Assembly: GCF_028372415.1 (NCBI RefSeq)
Contig: NC_092877.1
Coordinates: 213,830,116-213,894,115 of the forward strand
Direction of reading: 5' to 3'
Origin: Notamacropus eugenii
Lineage: Eukaryota; Chordata; Mammalia; Diprotodontia; Macropodidae
DNA: 64,000 nt
Part shown: positions 56,901-64,000 of the stretch, in pieces
How the letters are laid out: each line of letters opens with the position of its first letter
Numbering within the stretch: the first letter of the stretch is position 1
Position numbers and translations under genes: made by a program
The notes under the pieces: generated by a model
Told to the model about the DNA's origin: nothing
What the model saw: only the letters and a program-made list of their open reading frames with translations
Database searches by the model: none

Positions 56901-57082
56901 AGCAACCTTAAGAGGATGAATCTATGGATGAAGGAACCTATGAAAGCTTATTCAAGATTATAACTGAAGGACTGATTTGCTTTTTTTTTATTGTTAATTA
57001 GACATGGCCATTGTCTATTTAAAGCTGTTACAGAAACAGAAATATCCTTGATTTCTTAAAAGAAGTCTATAATTGGTCAGCA

Positions 57083-57295
57083 TATAAATAATACTATTAT
57101 TATAATAGTATAGTAATAGTTATATTATTTTTATAATTATAATCACTATATATTATTATTAGTATTGTTATAATGGTATTATATTGGTATTATTAATATT
57201 ATTATTATAATGGTACAGTAGTATTATAATATAGCATAATATAGTAATAGTATTATAACAAATATAATAAATAATAAACAATTAAAACACATTTT
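57083..57295. repeat. AT-rich (ATT/TATA)n low-complexity block
   Basis: About 210 bases of nearly pure A/T with ATTATT, TATAAT and TAGTAT units and many self-complementary words. Confidence 0.9.
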
Positions 57296-57439
57296 TATAG
57301 TGTTTTAAGGTATGCAAAGTATATTTTACACATATTACCATAGTTCACTAAATTGCTTAAATATTTTTAAATAATACAAGGCCTGGCAAATATTAAACAC
57401 TAATAATTTTCTTTCTCTGTCTTTTTTCCTGGAATGAGA

Positions 57440-57903
57440 CAATCCAATCAATTTAACCAGTATTTGTTGAGTGCTCATGTGCTAAGCACTTACAGTCTAA
57501 TTCGGACAAAATACACATAGAATGAAAAAATGAAATAAGAACACAAGGAATTACAGGAAAAATGATAAGAATGTAGGAGTACAGAGAAAGGAGATGTAAA
57601 ACTAGACTAGTGTAAGGAGGAAAGTTTTCATAAATGAGATGCATTTGGCCTGGACTTTGAAGAACAGATGAGATTTGATTATGAGAAAGGATAATTATTT
57701 GGGTGGGGAGAAGATGACATAAGCAAAGATTAGGGGATAGGGGTGAAAATATTGCATTTGATATAAAGAAAAGGCAAGAGATAATTGAAGCTGTGAACAG
57801 TGGTAACATTTAAATGAACAGAATGGGTCCAGATTTTTTAAAGCCTTGAAATCCAGTCTGAAGAATTGGAATTTTATCCTGTAAATTACAGGAAGTCATT
57901 AGA
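57440..57903 (-). repeat. LINE-2 3' region, antisense
   Basis: 'gtatttgttgagtgctcatg', 'gctaagcacttacagtctaa', 'gcctggactttgaagaacag', 'tttaaagccttgaaatccag', 'gaattttatcctgtaaatta' run in the order of the complement of L2. Confidence 0.75.
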
Positions 57904-57904
57904 C

Positions 57905-58150
57905 AGCTGGTGGTTTAATACATAGAACAGTAGCCACTAGAAAATTGAGTTCAAATGTGATCTCAGATGCTTACTAGTTATGTGATCCTGGGTAAGTCAC
58001 TTAACCTTTATTTGCCTCAGTTTTTCTAATTGTATAAATATTATAATAAGTATAATAATAATACTTATCTCCCAGGGTCATTGTGAGTAGCAAATGAGAT
58101 AGTATTTATTAAATACTCAGCATAGTACCTGGTACATAGTAGGTGATTTT
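57905..58150 (+). repeat. SINE, MIR/THER1-like, nearly complete
   Basis: 'ttatgtgatcctgggtaagt', 'tgcctcagtttttctaattg', 'cccagggtcattgtgagtag' and 'cagcatagtacctggtacat'. Inserted in or beside the antisense L2. Confidence 0.85.
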
Positions 58151-58154
58151 TCTT

Positions 58155-58600
58155 CCCTTCACTAAAGATTTTTAAATAAAGGTATTATATAACAAAAGTG
58201 CTATAACAACTGCCAGTTGTTGGTCTCCTTGTGTTGGGGAGGTAAGGCTGTGTACCTGAAGTCTAGACCAAAAGAACAACAACAAAAAACAAACAAACAA
58301 AAAAAAAAACCTTACACAGGTCCTGACAAACTAGGAAAGCATTAGCAGACTATATTTCTCATGTGGGAATAACTCACCATGGCTCAGAGAAGGTCATCAC
58401 CATGTCAACCATAGAGCAATTAAAGTTTAAAATTGCAAACAGTACTAGCTAGACTCGGAACCAAGAATGATTGAACTCCAATCTAGACTCTAACAAGTAC
58501 CCCTTCTCCATCACCTGGATGTCAAAGTGGTATTACTAACACCCAGATCTGACAATGACTTTCTCCTGCTAAATCAAAGAAAACAAAACAAAACAAAATT
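58155..58600. other. non-coding, nothing firm
   Basis: (AAC)n-like run near 58274-58305. A good GTGAGT donor on the minus strand at 58372-58377 has no convincing exon behind it. Confidence 0.4.
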
Positions 58601-58604
58601 TCCA

Positions 58605-58785
58605 GTCATATCTAGCCTCTTTGGGATAAAATACCATCTCCCCCTTTTGCATTTAAAACCCTTCATAATCTGACTCTGGTCTCAGGGTCCTCTTCAGTGG
58701 TCACTGCCCAATATCTATTGGGCTTTCACCCCAGCAAGGCAATGCCTTTACACTTTTCTAACTGATTCCTTATCCCACTAACTTT
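58605..58785 (+). repeat. LINE-2 fragment
   Basis: 'gggataaaataccatctccc', 'atttaaaacccttcataatc' and 'tgactctggtctc' match the L2 region after the RT domain. A SINE follows directly. Confidence 0.6.
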
Positions 58786-59030
58786 TGTTGTTCAGTCTTT
58801 TCAGTCCTGTCTGAGTCTTTATGACCCCATTTTGGGATTTTCTTGGCAAAGATACCGGAGTGATTTGCCATTTCTTCCTCCAGTCTATTTTACATATAAG
58901 GAACTGAGTCAAACAGGATTAAGTGACTTGCTCAAGGTCACAGAGCTGGTAAGTGTTTGAGGCCAGATTGGAATTCATGAAGATGAATGTTCCTGACTCC
59001 AGGCCTGGCACTCTATCAGGTGCCCCTTCC
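58786..59030 (-). repeat. marsupial SINE, antisense
   Basis: 'gttgttcagtcttttcagtc', 'tatgaccccattttgggatt', 'ttcttggcaaagataccgga', 'aagtgacttgctcaaggtca', ending 'ctatcaggtgcccc'. Same family as 53439-53687 and 55265-55514. Confidence 0.9.
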
Positions 59031-59034
59031 ACTC

Positions 59035-60085
59035 ACTATATCAACTATTACAATCTTCTTCATCCTCTTTCAAAGCTCTCACTACAGTTCTTAGACCACC
59101 ATCTCATCTGAGAACCTCACTGCATACTTCACAGAAAAAATCACAGCTATTCAGTGAGTTCCCTCTTTTATCCATCTCCTCACTTCATATCATTCACACA
59201 GCTTTTCACACTATTTCCTCCTTCACTCCAGTCTCATATGAAGAAGTACATCTTCATCTTAACATGAATTAAAACAATTATAACCATGATTTATCCCATC
59301 CGTCTCCCATTTCTCTCATCTTTTTCAGAAGATTGGCTCCACCGCCATTCTTGCTAACTCTCCATTGACTCTTTCTTGTTGTAATAAACATTCTCATTTC
59401 TCCCCCATCCTAGAAAAACAAAACAAAAAACCCACCCCCTCAAAAAAGCACCTCTAATTTGATCCAACCTTCCATGCTATCAACTGACATCTCTTCTTTT
59501 CTTGGATAAGCTTAAGAAAATCATCTACATTCCATGCCTTTCCTTGTTCTCCTTTCACTCTCTTCTAAACCCTCAGCAAGCTAGTTTCTAATCTCATCCA
59601 TTCCACTGAAACTGCCCTCTCTGAAATCACTAATGATCTTTTGGTTGCAGTCAGTGTTTGACACTGGTGATGACCATTTCCTCCCTCCTCCCACCTATCT
59701 GACCATTCTTTCTCAGTCTCCTTTGTTGTGTCATTAGTCAAGGTGCCTAGTCATACTTTTTATTCAATTTATTGATATTTACCATATACATTGACACCAT
59801 ATATTTCATCTGTTTTCAAATTTCAAATTTTAGACCTTCATAACCTCATTGCCTAGCTTACTAAATTTGTATTTTAATTGGTCCTCTCTTTACTCCAATC
59901 CATCTTCCACTCAGATCCCAAAGTGATTTTTTTCTAAAGTAGAGGGCTTAATATAGAATCTAATTTAAGTACCTCCAGAGGTTCTCTATTACCTCCACGA
60001 TTAATTATAAACTCCCCTGTTTGGCGTTTATGGACTTTTATCACCTGGCCCCTTTCTTGTTCGTCCAGTCTTCTCAAACTATACT
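59035..60085 (+). repeat. LINE-2 copy, coding region with deletions
   Basis: In order: 'gagaacctcactgcatactt', 'caccgccattcttgctaact', 'ctctccattgactctttctt', 'ccactgaaactgccctctct', 'gaaatcactaatgatctttt', then 'tccaatccatcttccactca', 'gttctctattacctccacga' and 'acctggcccctttcttg'. All are L2 ORF2 or downstream parts. Confidence 0.65.
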
Positions 60086-60089
60086 CCCC

Positions 60090-60184
60090 ATCACTGTGAA
60101 TTTCTCAGGTTGGATATCCCATACCCTCCTTAAACTCATCATGTTCAATATTCATTATCTTTTCCCCAAAACTTTCTCCTCTTC
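60090..60184 (+). repeat. LINE-2 copy, left part before LTR
   Basis: 'ggttggatatcccataccct', 'ccttaaactcatcatgttca', 'ttatcttttccccaaaactt', 'tctcctcttc'. The next expected L2 words are found after the LTR, at 60746. Confidence 0.7.
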
Positions 60185-60745
60185 TGTAATGTTGATTATG
60201 ATAATGAGAGTTAAAGATCTTCCCTACCCATCAATGGGCCTGCCCATTAAGGGAAGCTTGATTAGGGGAGATTCAGTTTGTAGGAAGGCCTACATCTTTT
60301 GTTAATTTCTAATGAGGCATTAGTTCTCAAGGGCTATGATCCCCTCTGTCTCTGAAAAGTGTATATATACTCTGAGGTGAGTTTTGGTTTTGGAGCTTAC
60401 TCATTAGAAATGTTTGGCCAGATGAGACTCTGGGTAACTCCTTTGGTTTTGAAAATTCAGATGCTGGTGCTTCTCTCTCTGGTAACTATATATGCATGTA
60501 ATGGTCAGACAGTTGGATCTGTCTGTTGATTTGTGATGTATGTATTGCTTATGGTCATACAGTTTATTCTCTGTTTTTATTTTCTCTGAAGTTCAGGGTG
60601 CTGATTTTTTCCCCAGAACTAAATATATGTGCTTGATTAAAGTAGATTGTTGACCCTTCAAAAGTTGCTTTCTTTTTAAAAAAGCACATCTAAGAACCTG
60701 TACAGCAGGTCCTCCTGTTTATGTGCCAGAGTTTTTGTTGTTGCG
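60185..60745 (+). mobile_element. solo LTR of an endogenous retrovirus
   Basis: About 560 bases starting TG and splitting an L2. It has a promoter-like TATATAT at 60362-60368, a polyadenylation signal ATTAAA at 60636-60641 followed by T-rich sequence, and the overall layout of a class of marsupial ERV LTR, with 'ctaatgaggcattagttctc' and 'gaactaaatatatgtgcttg'. No internal viral genes are present. The exact right edge and target duplication are unclear, so the limits are approximate. Confidence 0.65.
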
Positions 60746-61590
60746 TCTCCTAGCTATCCTCTAACTGTTGAGGGCATGACCATTCTTCCTAGTCACCTTG
60801 GCTCACAACCTAGATACACCCTCAGCTCCTAACTCCCCTCCCCTCACATCATATCCGATCAGTTGTCAAGTCCTATCAATGATAACTTTGCAACATTTCT
60901 GTTTTCTGACATTGCTTCCTCCCTTGTGTGGACCCTTATCCTCTTACCTGGGCCTATTTCAATAGCCTTCTTGGTCTCTCTGCTTGAATAGCCTCCCAAT
61001 TAGTTTCTCCTCACTGTGGTCCATCCTCCACTGAGCTAGATCATAGTGGTCTTTCTAAAGTGCAACACTGACCATGCCACCTCACTTTTCAATAAATCAT
61101 TGTCTTTGTTATTTTCAGAATCAAATATAAAATAGCTTTGGCTACTGAAGATCTTCATAAACTATACCTTTCTTGCATTTCCACTCTTCTTATACTTTAT
61201 TTCCCTACAGGTAAACTAGAATTCAAAGGCAATGGTCTCCTGGTTGTTGCCCAAACAAGACACCCCACCTCCTGATGCCATGCATTTTCACTGGCTCTCC
61301 ACTATGTCTAGAATTCTCTCATTCCCTGTCTCATCCTCCTGGCTTCCCTGCCTTTCTTCAAGTTTCAGCTTAAATGTTGCCTTCTCTAAGAAATCTTTCT
61401 CAATCCTGCTTGATTCTAGTGCCTTCCCTCCAAGATTACCTCCACTTTACCCTGCAAATATCTTGTTTGCATATATTTATTTGCATATTGTCTCCCCATT
61501 AGATTGTGAGCTAATGAAGGTGGAATTGTTTTTATCTTTGCTTGTACATCTAGGTCTTAGCAAGGTCTCTGGCACACTGTAAGATTGTGA
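60746..61590 (+). repeat. LINE-2 copy, right part and 3' end
   Basis: Resumes with 'ctgttgagggcatgaccatt', 'agtcaccttggctcacaacc', 'gatcatagtggtctttctaa', 'gcattttcactggctctcca', 'cttgattctagtgccttccc', 'ccccattagattgtgagcta' and 'ctctggcacactgtaag'. One of the better kept L2 ends here. The ORF at 61232-61582 is an L2 remnant. Confidence 0.75.
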
Positions 61591-61614
61591 GAACTGACTG
61601 ATCCTCTTCACTCT

Positions 61615-61955
61615 GCTCTTCAACTACAATAGCCAACTTGCATTGACTCACACAGTACCCTTCTTCTGAAGATTATTGGGCTTTATCCTGGCTCTCTTCC
61701 TTGCATAGAATGCCCTTGCTCATTACTTCCATTTCTTAGCTTCTCTAAAGATAGCTCGAACCCTACCTCCATGTCCCATATTCCATACCCTATGTCTTCC
61801 CCCGGAGATTACTTCCCATGATCTTATATGTATGTAGTTATTTTCATTTTCTCTCCTCCAGAGAACTTCTTGAAGGTGGGAATTGCTTTTCCCCTTGTTT
61901 TGTTTTGTTTTGTCATTGGCATACACAAAATGAATACTTACTACTGCCCACCTAT
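61615..61955 (+). repeat. LINE-2 3' region
   Basis: 'tagaatgcccttgctcatta', 'ctccagagaacttcttgaag' and 'gtgggaattgcttttcccct' fit another L2 end, followed by (TTTTG)n. Confidence 0.55.
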
Positions 61956-62029
61956 ATAGTCTACTTTTCCAAAAGCATTATGTTACTACACTTTACAAAC
62001 TCTGTGTTCTAACTGTGTCCCATATACAC

Positions 62030-62172
62030 ACAACATATCCATACATATATGTGCATATATGTACACATACACACATGCACATACATGTATACACACATGC
62101 ATATAAACACACATATGTGTATATATGTATACAAATATATGTGTATATATACACACACATACATATACATGT
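62030..62172. repeat. (CATA/TATG/CA)n microsatellite
   Basis: About 140 bases of alternating purine-pyrimidine units directly at the 3' end of the SERF2 retrocopy. Overlapping ORFs on both strands are artefacts. Confidence 0.9.
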
Positions 62173-62174
62173 AT

Positions 62175-62660
62175 ATTACAAGGCTACTTTTAATACTCTG
62201 GGGTATTAAAAACACTGGGGATAAAAATGCTGGGAGAGGGTAGCCCCCTCACCCCCAGGAATGCCCTGGAGGAGAGTAAGGCTGCCTGGGGAGACAGATG
62301 CACAGAGGGAACACACTGCATGCAGACACAGGGTGAAGGGAATGCCATCAGTTCTGGGACCTGTGAGCTACTGAAAGAGGCAAGAGCATGATGAGACTGG
62401 CTCCAGGCACATGGTTGATGACAAGAGAGATGGGCATGAGTCATTGAGTTACTTGGACTTTTTCTTCTTCTCACTGGCTTTTTTCTGCTTTTTTTTCTGC
62501 CTCTCTTGCATGATCTCTGAGTCCCTCTGCTTTTGGGCAGCTGCAGAGAGCCTGTCATCCCAGCGTTTCTCCTTGCCTGAGTTGCTTAGCTCCAGCAAGC
62601 AAACTCACTCTTGTTACCCTGGACCATGGTGACTGTAGCAGCTCCAGCCTGACTCAGTAG
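62175..62660 (-). pseudogene. SERF2: SERF2 processed pseudogene
   Basis: A retrocopy of SERF2 (small EDRK-rich factor 2, a conserved short charged protein that affects amyloid formation). On the minus strand ATG is at 62625-62627 and the peptide opens MVQGNKSEF, like the family start M-x-x-GN-x-x-E. After a short indel and frameshift the conserved core reads WDDRLSAAAQKQRDSEIMQ, then a lysine-rich end KKKQKKASEKKKKSK and TAA at 62449-62451. About 270 bases of 3' UTR follow, including 'cctggagccagtctcatcat', 'gtcccagaactgatggcatt' and 'gggggtgagggggctaccct', and ATTAAA at 62189-62194. No intron is present and the sequence is GC-rich against its surroundings. The frame is broken, so it should not make SERF2 protein. 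The frame running through the UTR (62190-62558) is not a gene. Confidence 0.88.
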
Positions 62661-62689
62661 CATCTGCTCTTTCCTGTCCTCTGTTCCTT

Positions 62690-63015
62690 ATATGTAACCA
62701 TACATTTCCTACCTCTGTGCCTTGGCATAAGTGTCCTCCTTCTGTGCCTAGAATGCACATCCTCCTCATCTACAGCTTCTAAGAATCTTTATTTCCTTTG
62801 AAGTTAAATTCAAGAGTCACTTCCTACTTGCTATCATTCTTGATTCCCCAGTTGTTAGTCTCCTTCATCGTTGCATTTTATGATACTTCTAAGTATATAT
62901 GTTATTTTCTATGCCAGGACAGAAGATCCTTGAAGGCAGGAATGGTTCCATTTTTAAAAATCCCTAGCACAGTGCTTGGCACATATTCATTTAATCAATA
63001 AATGTTTCTTAATGA
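62690..63015 (+). repeat. LINE-2 3' region
   Basis: 'tacctctgtgccttggcata', 'tgaagttaaattcaagagtc', 'agatccttgaaggcaggaat', 'ccctagcacagtgcttggca' and 'aataaatgtttcttaatgat'. Confidence 0.75.
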
Positions 63016-63044
63016 TTGCTTGATCAGTAGATTTGAAAAAAAAT

Positions 63045-63620
63045 AAGGGTTGAAAGAGTCAGATTTGGTAGCATTGAATTTAAAGGTTCAAACTTTGAAC
63101 ATGGAGAACTGGCAAAATGATGGCATCTTTAACAGGAACAGGGGAGCTGAAAAGGATATGTGGTTTGTGGGTAAGATGATGAACTTGGTTTGGGTTATGT
63201 CACCTGTTATATGACAGGTTGACACTCAAATTTGAATACTAAGTATCATATTATATATACAAAATTGAAGATTGGTTAGGGTTGGAAATACTATTAATAA
63301 AGTCATATACAGAGCAATCATAGTAGGAGTCAAAGGAAGACATCACACTGGAATGTCACTCGTCTTCTAATGAAGAACAGAGAACAGGAAGCTGAAATCA
63401 AGGGAATAGAGATTGCCTCCCATCAACAAAGGATAGAGATTTTGTATAAGTATCAACACAAGAGGCATGATGGATGAACTTAATGGAATCACTGGAGGAT
63501 ATGGAAGGAGCCACTGAAATAGAATGGGAAAGAACCTAGTGTAGCATTATAAGAGTCATGAAAAGAAAGAGTTTTGCAAAGGAGGGAATAGACAATAAAT
63601 AGTAATGAATTCCACAAAAA
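63045..63620 (-). repeat. LINE-2 coding-region fragment, antisense
   Basis: 'gtaagatgatgaacttggtt', 'tgaacttaatggaatcactg', 'aggatatggaaggagccact', 'agagttttgcaaaggaggga' resemble the complement of L2 coding sequence. Diverged. Confidence 0.45.
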
Positions 63621-63624
63621 AAAT

Positions 63625-64000
63625 GTTAAGAAGAATGAGTGGTGAGTAATATTTTAAGGAGAATTAAGAAAAAAATTTTTGTATGTTTAGTTTTCCCAAC
63701 TTGAGATAATTTTAGAGAATACTTTGGAAACATATCAGATAAGAATCATGTTTCAGTAAATCAACAGAAAAACAGAAATGCAATTTGTTGACTGGTAATA
63801 CTAGAAGTGCTATGTAAGGCATAAAAATATGAAAATGCATTTTTGAATCATTACTCATGCTGAGTATAATTCATTCTTTAACACTATAGGAAAATTCAGT
63901 TATGAAAAGGGTATTGCATAAAGGGAATGAGATTTAATTTGCTACTTGGCATCAAGGAAAAATGCAAATCAAATGCAAGTGACATGGAGTTTGCCATCTT
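63625..64000. other. non-coding, nothing recognised
   Basis: AT-rich end of the window with no repeat or exon I can support. Confidence 0.4.

Noticed and set aside
58378..58430. Minus-strand GTGAGT donor preceded by an ATG-containing short frame
   Set aside because: No convincing acceptor or coding frame behind it; the phase would be 2, not the 1 required.
61232..61582. 116-codon plus-strand ORF
   Set aside because: The sequence is the L2 3' region and matches its expected word order.
62190..62558. 122-codon minus-strand ORF
   Set aside because: It is an out-of-frame reading of the SERF2 retrocopy and its 3' UTR.
1..64000. tRNA, snRNA, rRNA genes, CRISPR-like arrays or prokaryotic operons
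   Set aside because: None seen. tRNA-like stretches are parts of SINEs, and regular repeats are microsatellites without unique spacers.

Overview
This window reads as non-coding nuclear DNA from a marsupial (metatherian) mammal: it is AT-rich, lacks dense ORFs and is packed with interspersed repeats. The diagnostic elements are marsupial-type SINEs whose 3' half reads 'ctccagtatctttgccaagaaaac...ggggtcatgaagag', marsupial L1 3' ends, a half-L1 (HAL1) element, many LINE-2 (L2) and MIR/THER1-like fragments, and RTE-like sequence. The species cannot be fixed from sequence alone.

The main genic content is the 3' end of one gene on the minus strand, transcribed right to left. Three exons were found by splice sites and reading phase: an internal exon at 49557-49715 (phase 1 to 1), an internal exon at 39413-39495 (phase 1 to 0, with an alternative in-frame acceptor at 39504), and a terminal exon at about 9370-10868 holding the last 76 codons, a stop at 10638 and a repeat-poor 3' UTR of about 1.27 kb with AATAAA. 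Joined in that order they stay open without any phase conflict. The encoded tail is a Ser/Asn-rich stretch, a predicted helical segment, a proline patch and a C-terminus (DTTI) that fits a class I PDZ ligand. I do not recognise the gene. Its introns account for most of 10.9-49.6 kb; upstream exons were not confirmed.

The rest is repeat landscape. At 0-9 kb: an L1 3' end, L2 and SINE fragments and a pyrimidine tract, all beyond the 3' end of the gene. At 11-39 kb (last intron): L2 and SINE fragments, a twin-primed L1 with an inverted 5' segment (21.5-23.0 kb), a long (CT)n, an old LINE coding remnant (27.2-29.3 kb) and an RTE-like remnant running into a GAA/GGA tract (29.9-31.0 kb). At 39.8-42.8 kb: a SINE, then a near full-length HAL1 with a decayed ORF1 and no ORF2. 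At 43-58 kb: SINEs of both orientations, a (CTG)10 run and an L1 3' end. At 58.6-61.6 kb: a nested cluster of L2 copies interrupted by a SINE and a solo LTR. At 62.2-62.7 kb: a processed pseudogene of SERF2. The window closes with two L2 fragments of opposite orientation.

No RNA gene, CRISPR array or intact transposase was found. None of the long ORFs is convincing as an independent gene: the longer ones lie in simple repeats, LINE remnants or UTR-like sequence.
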